Made by a program: the position numbers and the translations under genes
Part shown: positions 17,428-24,490 of the stretch, piece after piece
Layout: every line of letters starts with the position of its first letter
Position numbering within the stretch: the first letter of the stretch is position 1
The notes under the pieces: model-generated
The model's database searches: none
What the model was told of the DNA's origin: nothing
Seen by the model: only the letters and a program-made list of their open reading frames with translations
Source: Chloroflexi bacterium 54-19
GTDB lineage: Bacteria; Chloroflexota; Chloroflexia; Chloroheliales; Chloroheliaceae
Length of the DNA stretch: 44,374 nt
Reading direction: 5' to 3'
Assembly (NCBI GenBank): GCA_001898225.1
Contig: MKTJ01000036.1
Span: 149,921 to 194,294, forward strand

Positions 17428-18507
17428 GTGGAGTTAAACTGGCAAACTATCGCCCAGAGATGTGTTTATGGTTTGCAGGTCCAACCGGGCGAATTAATTC
17501 AGGTCCGGGCCCTGGTCGACCGCTTGGAAGTCATCCAGGAGATGCTCCTGGCAATTGAAATGGCCGGGGCTACGCCTTTACTTGAATTCCTGCCGCCCCC
17601 CTATCTCGAAAAGCTGGTCGTGGAAGCCGGGGACAATTACCTCGAAAAGTGGGATAAATACCGGCTCGGCTGGATGGGCCAATACGACCGGATACTGGTG
17701 TTGCAGGGTGAGCCGCCCAAATTCGGGGAAATACCCTCCAAAAAGCTGGCTTTATGGCGGGCTGCCGGGAGCCGCCTGGGCGAACTCGAAGAAGCGCGCC
17801 GCCTTCCGTTCCTGCTGGTGGCAATCCCGACGACGGTCCTGGCCGGGGAGCGCAGCCTTGCCCTGGAACAGCTAGACGGGTTACTCATGCCCGCCCTGGC
17901 GGCTACCCCTGCCGAGTTAAACGCTCGAATTCGCTCAGTCCTGGCGAAAACCGAGGGAGGTCACGAAATGACCGTCCAGAGCGGTAAGGACTGCGAGTTG
18001 CAACTAAAGCTAACCGACCGGCCCTGGCTTAGTGATGACGGCCTGATAGACGAGCCGGACCGGGTCCGGGGCGCGATTGTCTCGAACCTCCCTGCCGGTT
18101 CGGTCTACACCACTGTCCTTGAAGAAGCGACCGAAGGTACAATCTGGCTACCGGAATGCCGGGGTGTGAAAGATGTGGTGTTGCGGTTCGAGCAGGGGCG
18201 GATTAAGGAAATTATTACCGGTGATAACGAAGATGCCGACCGCCTCAACAAATGGCTGGACGGTTTTAGTGGCGAACCCAGGCGGGTCAGCCATATCGGT
18301 ATCGGCCTCAACCCGTTTTTGCACGAATTCCTGGATTGGACCCTGGTAGACGAACACCTGGAAGGCCGTCTTTTCCTGGCCCTGGGTGAAAACCGTTATA
18401 TGGGCGGCGAAAATATTTCTTCCCTGAATATAGACTTCACCATTCCCGGCGTTTCCTTACAGGTGGATGGCCGGAAGATTGTTGAAGCAGGCCAGGTAGT
18501 GGCCTAG
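17428..18507 (+). CDS. M29 aminopeptidase-like protein lacking most metal ligands
   Basis: 359 residues, GTG start 4 bp after the mannosidase stop. The fold is that of the M29 (aminopeptidase T/PepS, COG2309) family: NLPAGSVYTTVLEEATEGT, GIGLNPFLHEFLD, LFLALGENRYMGGE and LNIDFTI line up with family motifs. From memory of the family, active members have Glu in LPxxEVFT, Glu in the GExGLG/GIGLN region, His in HIALG and His in HxD. Here these are Ser, His, Phe and Asn; only the last Asp remains. It is therefore probably not a co-catalytic metallopeptidase. It may be a binding protein or have another reaction linked to glycan use. Confidence 0.75.
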   Translation: MELNWQTIAQRCVYGLQVQPGELIQVRALVDRLEVIQEMLLAIEMAGATPLLEFLPPPYLEKLVVEAGDNYLEKWDKYRLGWMGQYDRILVLQGEPPKFGEIPSKKLALWRAAGSRLGELEEARRLPFLLVAIPTTVLAGERSLALEQLDGLLMPALAATPAELNARIRSVLAKTEGGHEMTVQSGKDCELQLKLTDRPWLSDDGLIDEPDRVRGAIVSNLPAGSVYTTVLEEATEGTIWLPECRGVKDVVLRFEQGRIKEIITGDNEDADRLNKWLDGFSGEPRRVSHIGIGLNPFLHEFLDWTLVDEHLEGRLFLALGENRYMGGENISSLNIDFTIPGVSLQVDGRKIVEAGQVVA

Positions 18508-18510
18508 ACC

Positions 18511-18592
18511 TTGAGCGTTCCGGTTTGAGTTTTTGTATAGATTAAGAAATTTATCACTGCGCCATATAGAGACCGGGTCCGGCCTGACCGGA
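18511..18592 (+). promoter_or_regulatory. Possible promoter and operator of the sugar-binding protein gene
   Basis: TTGAGC (18511-18516) and TATAGA (18536-18541) with a 19-bp spacer form a weak promoter. Downstream, TCCGG (18578-18582) and CCGGA (18588-18592) form a palindrome with a 5-bp centre, 36 bp before the ATG, where a repressor would block transcription. Both calls are tentative. Confidence 0.35.
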
Positions 18593-18627
18593 TTAATTGT
18601 TAAACCTATTACCTGGGAGATATACCC

Positions 18628-20013
18628 ATGTCAGGCCGCTTGCGAGAACGAATAAAGCCTAAACGAATATCCCGGTTGGCCCCGGTCTGGTGCTTGGCGC
18701 TCTGCCTGCTGGTAACGCCTTTGAGCGCCTGTGGTGAAACATCGACCGGAAGTGTACCCCAAATCACTTCGCTTCCTACTTCCGGCCCGGCTAATTACCC
18801 TGTCCCAATCAATCCTAAAATCGCCGCCCTGCCGCCTTTTACCCTGACCGTCTGGTTCGCCGACGACTACTACAACCAGGCTCCTATCGTTGACCTGATG
18901 AAGGAGTTCAAACAGGCTTACCCCAATATCACCATCGCCGTTGACCACAACGAATGGAGCAAGCAACGCAATCGCCTTAAAGAGGCGGTGGCAGCGGGTA
19001 ACCCACCGGACGTAGCCCATCAGCACGCTTTCGTCTTCGGGGCGCAGGGTTACGCCGAACCCCTGGACGACCTGTGGCAGCAATGGGGTAAGGATGCTGC
19101 CGCCGCCTTTCTGCCCAATTCATTGGATGACGTGACCTGGAACGGGGTCAAGTACGGGGTGCCGCTCGACATCAACACCACTTTTCTGATTTACAATAAA
19201 CAGATGTTCAAGGACGCCGGTTTGGCCGAACCCGGTCCTGATTACAATTTCACCCGCCTGCGTGAGGACGCCCGCAAATTGACCGTGGCCTCGCAGGGAC
19301 GCTACGGTCTGGCGTTGACGCCGGGGGCCTGGGACATTTTCGGGCTGGTCAGCGCGAACGGCGGCTACCTTCTCGACACCCAGAACGGCCAGGTGACAGC
19401 CCAACTTGACGCCGCTCCGAATGTCCAGATGTTGCAGTTTATCTCCGACCTGGTTAATAACGACAAGGTTTCCCCTACACCCCGCTTCACCCCGGAGGCG
19501 TCCCCGGTCGAGCTTTTCAAGCAAAGCAAAATCGCCATGTTTTTTAGCGGACCCTGGGACTTGAAGGAAATCGAACTGCGCGGCCCGGCAGGGCTTTACT
19601 CCAATGTCGGCACCGCCGTGATGCCGCACGGGATTGATGGCAAGACCACCGGGAGCGTCCAGGGTGGGGGGAGCCTGTTCGTACCTAAAGGTGCTAAAAA
19701 CCGGGAGGCCGCTTTCGAGTTCATGAAGTGGGCGGCAGCGCCGAAATACCAGTTGCGGTTGGCCCGTGAGATGGGCCGTTACCCGGTGCTGAACGACCTC
19801 TACAAAGACCCTTACTTTACCGGGCAAACGATTTTGCAACCCTTTTTGGAGCAGTTAAAGACGGCCCGGCTTTATCGCCTGGAAGCCTATGCCCAGGCAG
19901 ATGTGACCTGGGAGCAAAGTATCGGCTCGATTCTAAACGGCAGCGACCCCAAAGCTATCCTGGCCGACGCCGAGCGGGCCATCCAGCCTACGCTTAATAA
20001 TCCAAGAAAGTAA
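18628..20013 (+). CDS. ABC sugar-transport substrate-binding lipoprotein (family 1)
   Basis: 461 residues. A lipoprotein signal ends in the lipobox TPLSAC (Cys35), followed by a Ser/Thr/Pro-rich linker. The mature part is a family 1 (maltose-binding type) solute-binding protein: FTLTVWFADDYYNQAPIVDL, then GVPLDINTTFLIYNKQMFKD and GPWDLKEIELRGP are the usual landmarks. It binds a sugar or oligosaccharide outside the membrane for an ABC importer. No permease or ATPase gene is next to it, so it either serves a remote transporter or is a sensor. The ribosome site GGGAG lies 7 nt before the ATG. Its position after GH38 suggests a mannoside or related glycan. Confidence 0.88.
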   Translation: MSGRLRERIKPKRISRLAPVWCLALCLLVTPLSACGETSTGSVPQITSLPTSGPANYPVPINPKIAALPPFTLTVWFADDYYNQAPIVDLMKEFKQAYPNITIAVDHNEWSKQRNRLKEAVAAGNPPDVAHQHAFVFGAQGYAEPLDDLWQQWGKDAAAAFLPNSLDDVTWNGVKYGVPLDINTTFLIYNKQMFKDAGLAEPGPDYNFTRLREDARKLTVASQGRYGLALTPGAWDIFGLVSANGGYLLDTQNGQVTAQLDAAPNVQMLQFISDLVNNDKVSPTPRFTPEASPVELFKQSKIAMFFSGPWDLKEIELRGPAGLYSNVGTAVMPHGIDGKTTGSVQGGGSLFVPKGAKNREAAFEFMKWAAAPKYQLRLAREMGRYPVLNDLYKDPYFTGQTILQPFLEQLKTARLYRLEAYAQADVTWEQSIGSILNGSDPKAILADAERAIQPTLNNPRK

Positions 20014-20067
20014 CTTATTGAAATTTATCGGTTGTAATTCCCACAAAAATTTCGCGTTCTTAACTTT

Positions 20068-20961
20068 ATGAGGAAATTCCAGAAATCCAGGCGAATAGCG
20101 GCTTTACTTCAGGCAGGCGCTCTTTGCATGTGCCTGGCGCTGGCAGCTTGTGGTGACTCTACCCCGACCACCGCCATTAACACCACACCACCCGTCGTAG
20201 GGACCGCGCCTGTAACGCCCTTCTCGCCGCGTGTCTTTTCGGTCGTGACGGCGGACGCGGCCACTTCCGTTACCAATGAAACCACTCTAACGCCGGGTAC
20301 GGACGCCCAAACCCCGAAACTTGCCACTGATACACCTGCGGCTCCCGGCATAGGGAATAACTGGTTGCAGGGTGTGCCCTGTAAAGCCCCTTGCTGGGAA
20401 AATATTACGCCTGGAAAGACCACACCAGAAGAAGCTCAAACCCTACTCAAAAATAACTCTTCATTCGGCAGATTTGAAATAAATGACCCTCAAATTGCCA
20501 ATAAACCTGTGTTAATAAACCTGTTCGAGGCAAACAACATTACATCTCTGGGATTTTTAACCTATCATAACGAGCCAAAACCGGCTGTTGTAGAAATAAT
20601 AAAACCCCTTGTGCAACCTTACCTGCTGAAAGATGCAATTAGCATTTACGGGGTGCCGAGTCATATCATAGTTATGGAAAAGACTAATAAGATGGGTCAC
20701 GGAACCGGGGAATACAAAACCTATTTTGTCTACTTAAACCAGGGTTTAATCCTGACAAACAATTATTCCGAAAACACCAACCTTAACTCGGAAAGCCAAT
20801 TCAACGAAGTTTATTTCTTTATTCCCGGCCAGAAAGGTCTTGATATTCTCGATACCCAGGATGATATGATTGGTAAGAATCTGGTAAATTGGGAAGGTTT
20901 TAAGGATATAAAATATTATTGCCGCTTCCCAACCGAAACAGGCACAAAAAACTGTAACTAA
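20068..20961 (+). CDS. Lipoprotein of unknown function
   Basis: 297 residues. The signal ends in a lipobox, ALAAC (Cys28), followed by a long Thr/Pro/Ala-rich linker to about residue 90. The globular part starts with VPCKAPCWENITPGKTTPE, whose two close cysteines could form a disulphide, and has no enzyme motif I recognise. Base use changes inside the gene: the first 370 bp are GC-rich like the neighbours, the rest is AT-rich. There is no clear ribosome site. It is anchored outside the membrane; nothing shows what it binds. Confidence 0.7.
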   Translation: MRKFQKSRRIAALLQAGALCMCLALAACGDSTPTTAINTTPPVVGTAPVTPFSPRVFSVVTADAATSVTNETTLTPGTDAQTPKLATDTPAAPGIGNNWLQGVPCKAPCWENITPGKTTPEEAQTLLKNNSSFGRFEINDPQIANKPVLINLFEANNITSLGFLTYHNEPKPAVVEIIKPLVQPYLLKDAISIYGVPSHIIVMEKTNKMGHGTGEYKTYFVYLNQGLILTNNYSENTNLNSESQFNEVYFFIPGQKGLDILDTQDDMIGKNLVNWEGFKDIKYYCRFPTETGTKNCN

Positions 20962-20998
20962 AAAATTAACCCAACCTTTCTCATAATTAAAGGAAACC

Positions 20999-22417
20999 AT
21001 GCCCAAAGAGGACCAAAACGAACTAAATAAATTGATGCGGAACCTGCCCGGCGTTGAGAAATTACTTCAAACACCAGTCCTGCGAGATTTAGGCCAGACC
21101 GCCCCGCACGACCTGCTGGTGGAAGCGGCCCGCCAGACCCTGGACGAAACCCGCCAGAATATCCGGCAGGGTCAATTTCTATTTACCGATCTGGATTTGG
21201 AGGTGTTGGCCGGAGAGGTCGCCCGCCGGGTCGAGCAAAGCCTGGAAAGCAGTTTGCGGGAGGTTATAAACGCGACCGGGGTAATTCTCCATACAAACCT
21301 GGGCCGGGCTCCGCTCAGCCGGGAAGCTATCGCTGCCGTAGCCGCGAGCGCCGGGAGCTACTCAAACCTCGAATACGACCTTGAAAGCGGCGAACGGGGC
21401 AGCCGTCTATCCCACATCGAAAGTCTCCTTGCGCGGTTGAGCGGGGCCGAGGCCGCAATCGCCGTAAACAATAACGCCGCGGCGGTTTTTATGGTCCTGA
21501 CCGCGTTCGCCCAGGGCAAAGAGGTGATTCTCAGCCGGGGTCAGGCCGTCGAAATCGGCGGGGGCTTTCGTATTCCCGACGTGATGCGCCAGACCGGGGC
21601 CAGGCTGGTCGAGGTCGGCACTACCAACAAGACCTATGCGACCGACTACGAAAGCGCCGTGACGCCCGAAACGGCCATGCTCATGCGGGTACACAGCAGC
21701 AACTTCAAAATAATCGGGTTTACGGCCAACCCCGACCTTAAGGAACTGGCCGAGATTGCCCACCGCCATAACCTGCTCCTGGTAGACGACCTGGGGAGCG
21801 GTACGTTGCTCGATACCGCCCGTTACGGCCTCACCCACGAACCGACCGTTGGCGACAGCATCCGGGCCGGGGCCGATATCGTGACCTTTAGCGGCGACAA
21901 GTTATTGGGCGGACCCCAGGCCGGGCTGATAGCCGGAAAGAAAGAATACATTGCCAGGCTGAGAAAACACCCCCTGGCCCGCGCCCTTCGACTCGACAAA
22001 ATGACCCTGGCCGCCCTCCAGGCGACCCTCCAACACTACCTGCGGGACGAGGCCGAGCGAAAAATCCCGGTCTGGCAGATGCTTTCCCGCCAGCCCGGCG
22101 ACCTGCGCGAACAGGCCGGGCGCTGGCAAGCACGGTTGGAAAGGGTCTGGCCCGGCGCGACCATTGTCCAGGGCGAATCTACCATCGGCGGCGGCTCACT
22201 TCCGGGTGAAACCCTGCCGACCTGGCTGCTGGCTCTCCCTGTGCCGCCGGACAGTTCGATCAACCGTCTACAAGCCGAGTTACGGTCCCAGCGGCCTCCC
22301 GTGATTGGGCGGGTGGAACACGATTGTCTCCTGTTCGACCCCCGGACGGTCCTCGATTTCCAGGAAGAAACGCTCCTGGCGACCCTGGAACACCTCGCTT
22401 CCCAGGATTCACAATAA
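20999..22417 (+). CDS. selA: L-seryl-tRNA(Sec) selenium transferase
   Basis: 472 residues, full length for bacterial SelA. This PLP enzyme turns Ser-tRNA(Sec) into Sec-tRNA(Sec) with selenophosphate. Seen: an N-terminal helical domain (about 1-85), NATGVILHTNLGRAPLS (91-107), LVDDLGSGTLLD (261-272) and FSGDKLLGGPQAG with the PLP lysine K301, then RLDKMTLAALQATL. The start has AAAGGAAA just upstream. selB, selD and tRNA-Sec, often neighbours, are not in the window. Downstream lies a terminator. Confidence 0.93.
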   Translation: MPKEDQNELNKLMRNLPGVEKLLQTPVLRDLGQTAPHDLLVEAARQTLDETRQNIRQGQFLFTDLDLEVLAGEVARRVEQSLESSLREVINATGVILHTNLGRAPLSREAIAAVAASAGSYSNLEYDLESGERGSRLSHIESLLARLSGAEAAIAVNNNAAAVFMVLTAFAQGKEVILSRGQAVEIGGGFRIPDVMRQTGARLVEVGTTNKTYATDYESAVTPETAMLMRVHSSNFKIIGFTANPDLKELAEIAHRHNLLLVDDLGSGTLLDTARYGLTHEPTVGDSIRAGADIVTFSGDKLLGGPQAGLIAGKKEYIARLRKHPLARALRLDKMTLAALQATLQHYLRDEAERKIPVWQMLSRQPGDLREQAGRWQARLERVWPGATIVQGESTIGGGSLPGETLPTWLLALPVPPDSSINRLQAELRSQRPPVIGRVEHDCLLFDPRTVLDFQEETLLATLEHLASQDSQ

Positions 22418-22445
22418 TCTAAAACTTCTTTGTTTTAACCCTTTT

Positions 22446-22470
22446 TTAGCCTCAAATGAGGCTAATTTTT
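22446..22470 (+). terminator. Intrinsic terminator after selA
   Basis: TTAGCCTCA (22446-22454) pairs with TGAGGCTAA (22457-22465), followed by TTTTT. It lies 29 bp after the selA stop. Confidence 0.8.
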
Positions 22471-22516
22471 ATGAGAAATAAATTCTTGAATATATGGGAC
22501 AACCTAAATTCTACCT

Positions 22517-22606
22517 ATCAGGCTAAATAATGGCCTGATTATTGCGATAAAATCTGGTGACAAGGAAACCGGTATTTTACGTGTCCAGGTCGGACTGGAT
22601 CACCAG
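22517..22606 (+). promoter_or_regulatory. Stem-loop-rich leader before the hemerythrin gene
   Basis: Three stems fall in 90 bp: ATCAGGC (22517-22523) with GCCTGAT (22533-22539); CTGGTGA (22554-22560) with TCACCAG (22600-22606); and, inside the last, TCCAG (22584-22588) with CTGGA (22595-22599), which would stack on it. A -10-like TAAAAT lies at 22548-22553. This may be an operator or a structured 5' leader; it matches no riboswitch I know. Confidence 0.45.
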
Positions 22607-22664
22607 AAAAGCCAGCCTGGAAAGAAAAGACTGTAAAATATTTGGAAATGAAAAGGAGATAAGA

Positions 22665-23234
22665 ATGGACGCTATTGAACTTTTACTTTCGGACCACCGC
22701 AAGGTTGACAGCATTTTCCAGCAGTTCGAAAAAGGCGGCAATTCCGATGAATTTGCCCGGCTCTTTGCCCAGCTAAAAGAAGAATTGACCGTACATACCC
22801 AGATAGAAGAAGAAATCTTCTACCCGGCGGCCCGCAATAACCCCGATACCGCCAACCTGGTAGCCGAGGCTTACCAGGAACAGGCCGAGGTCAAAAATTT
22901 GCTGGGGCAGGTCGAATCAATGGATAATACCTCCACCGAGTGGGGCCAGCGGATGACCGAAATCATGCGGGATGTCCAGGCTCACGTCCAGATGGAGGAG
23001 ACCGAGATGTTCCCTAAAGTGCGCCAGGCTTTTGATACGACCACCCTGGAACAACTGGGCCAACAACTTCAACAGCGCAAGTCCGAACTTAAAGGGCAAT
23101 CAGGCGCGACCGAAGCCCCGGCAACCCAGGCTGATTACTCGGCGCAACCGGGCTATACGGCTCCTCAGAACAGCACATCGGGTCAGCTTGGAGCGATGGA
23201 CGAGAATCGCGACATGAACCAGCCCTCAATGTAG
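22665..23234 (+). CDS. Hemerythrin HHE-domain protein
   Basis: 189 residues. ATG 22665 is supported by AAGGAG 6 nt upstream; a GTG at 22557 in the structured leader is rejected. The four-helix HHE domain (1-150) shows H11, H44 with E48 (HTQIEEE) and H107 with E111 (HVQMEE), the usual di-iron ligands. The third-helix position, normally His in an EEH motif, is Gln73 (QEQAEV). Hemerythrin-like domains bind O2 or NO, or handle iron and oxidative stress. The last 50 residues are low-complexity, rich in Ala, Gln, Pro and Ser. It is a monocistronic unit with its own terminator. Confidence 0.9.
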   Translation: MDAIELLLSDHRKVDSIFQQFEKGGNSDEFARLFAQLKEELTVHTQIEEEIFYPAARNNPDTANLVAEAYQEQAEVKNLLGQVESMDNTSTEWGQRMTEIMRDVQAHVQMEETEMFPKVRQAFDTTTLEQLGQQLQQRKSELKGQSGATEAPATQADYSAQPGYTAPQNSTSGQLGAMDENRDMNQPSM

Positions 23235-23270
23235 GTCAGGTCAGGTTACTAAGCAAATAGAAAAAGAGAG

Positions 23271-23297
23271 GGAGCGTCTGAAAAGGCGCTCCTTTTT
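23271..23297 (+). terminator. Intrinsic terminator after the hemerythrin gene
   Basis: GGAGCG (23271-23276) pairs with CGCTCC (23287-23292) around a 10-nt loop, followed by TTTTT. Confidence 0.8.
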
Positions 23298-23433
23298 GTT
23301 TCATTACATAGATTTTTGCAGGCCAAGATATTTGCCGTTTTTCTTTGATAAACCGGTGAAGTACGCTCAAACATCTTTAAAGTGTGAACTTTTTAAGTTA
23401 AAGGAATTTAGCCTGTTTTTACTTATTGTTAAG

Positions 23434-23462
23434 TTGACAAAAACAGTCGGGAATGTTAGACT
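23434..23462 (+). promoter_or_regulatory. Promoter of the Nudix regulator gene
   Basis: A perfect -35 TTGACA (23434-23439), a 17-bp spacer and TAGACT (23457-23462). The predicted leader of about 88 nt holds a direct repeat, AGTGGCG at 23504-23510 and 23524-23530, exactly 20 bp (two helical turns) apart. This could be a binding site, perhaps for the encoded regulator. The rest of 23298-23433 is AT-rich with nothing I can name. Confidence 0.6.
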
Positions 23463-23556
23463 AATTACACATAGTTCTATTTTATCGCGGTGCTGCCCTG
23501 CATAGTGGCGGGACGACCTTGCCAGTGGCGCTCGTTACCCGGTTTGGGACAGACAA

Positions 23557-24324
23557 ATGACACAGGAAACAGATACAGTAACCCCAAAAGGAATTAATAC
23601 CCAGAACGGTATATCGCTAACCGTAGACGTGGTTATCTTCAGTCTCCGGCCTGTTAACTTGCCAAACGAGGAACAGCCGGAAGCGCAAAGTCACGACAAT
23701 GACGAACTACAGGTCTTGTTGGTCCGCCGGGCCCGTCCGCCATATGAGAACTACTGGGCCTTGCCGGGCGGGCGCGTCCACGCCACCGAAAGCCTGGAAG
23801 ATGCCGCCCACCGTCAACTCCTGGAAAAAACATCTCTTAAAGCGTCCTACCTGGAACAACTCTATACCTTCGGGCGCAAGGAGCGCGACCCGCGTGGACG
23901 GACCGTTTCGGTTGCGTATTATGCCCTGGTCCGTACCGACCGCGAAAAAGTCGAGGCCGGGCGGGATACCGCCGAAGCCCGGTGGTTCCCGGTGGACGAA
24001 TTGCCGGTTGAGATGGCCTTCGACCACAAAGACATCCTGTCCTACGCCCTCTGGCGTTTACGCAACAAAATAAAATACGCCAATATCGCCTTCCAGTTTT
24101 TACCCCCTACTTTCACCCTGACTCAACTGCGCGAGGTCTACGACCTAATCCAGGGTCGCCACGCCAAAAAGGAAGACCCGGCCAACTTCAAGCGCAAAGT
24201 TGAAGCCAGCGGCGCTATTATCGAGACTAACGAGCGGCTCGAAGGGGGCCGTCACCGGCCTCCCCGGCTCTACCGGGCGGTTCTGAACGAACAAGAACCT
24301 TATCAGCGGGGCCCTGAATCTTAG
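23557..24324 (+). CDS. nrtR: NrtR-type transcriptional regulator (Nudix plus winged helix)
   Basis: 255 residues. The N-terminal Nudix domain (about 20-160) has NYWALPGGRVHATESLED and a worn Nudix box: E78, R86 and E90 are kept, but positions that should be Glu are Gln87 and Lys91. The C-terminal part (about 165-245), with FTLTQLREVYDLIQG and later NFKRKVEASG, is the winged helix of NrtR proteins. These bind ADP-ribose with the Nudix fold and repress NAD synthesis or sugar genes. Loss of box residues suggests sensing, not hydrolysis. No NAD gene is adjacent, so the target is unknown; control of its own promoter is likely. No clear ribosome site is seen. Confidence 0.85.
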   Translation: MTQETDTVTPKGINTQNGISLTVDVVIFSLRPVNLPNEEQPEAQSHDNDELQVLLVRRARPPYENYWALPGGRVHATESLEDAAHRQLLEKTSLKASYLEQLYTFGRKERDPRGRTVSVAYYALVRTDREKVEAGRDTAEARWFPVDELPVEMAFDHKDILSYALWRLRNKIKYANIAFQFLPPTFTLTQLREVYDLIQGRHAKKEDPANFKRKVEASGAIIETNERLEGGRHRPPRLYRAVLNEQEPYQRGPES

Positions 24325-24490
24325 TCCAGATTTTCCTTCACCTGACTGCAAGATTTTAGGCAGGCCCCGCGAAAACGGTAGGGTTTTTAAGCCATGCCAA
24401 AAATTACGCAGGCTCCAATAGACGCAATAAATAGACGTTCTCAGGAGAGTGCGGCTTTTTGGGCAATAATTTTTAGAAAGCAGCCTGGAA

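Noticed and set aside
22557..22664. Longer hemerythrin start
   Set aside because: The added 36 residues run through the stem-loop leader, while ATG 22665 has a proper AAGGAG.
23296..23505. 69-codon frame between the hemerythrin and nrtR genes
   Set aside because: It starts inside a terminator, spans a promoter and shows no domain.
23470..23556. SRP (4.5S-like) RNA in the nrtR leader
   Set aside because: GC-rich and foldable, but the conserved SRP core GGAAG...AGCA is absent.
24325..24490. T-box leader before proS
   Set aside because: No T-box core or specifier-loop layout and no clear terminator/antiterminator pair are seen.
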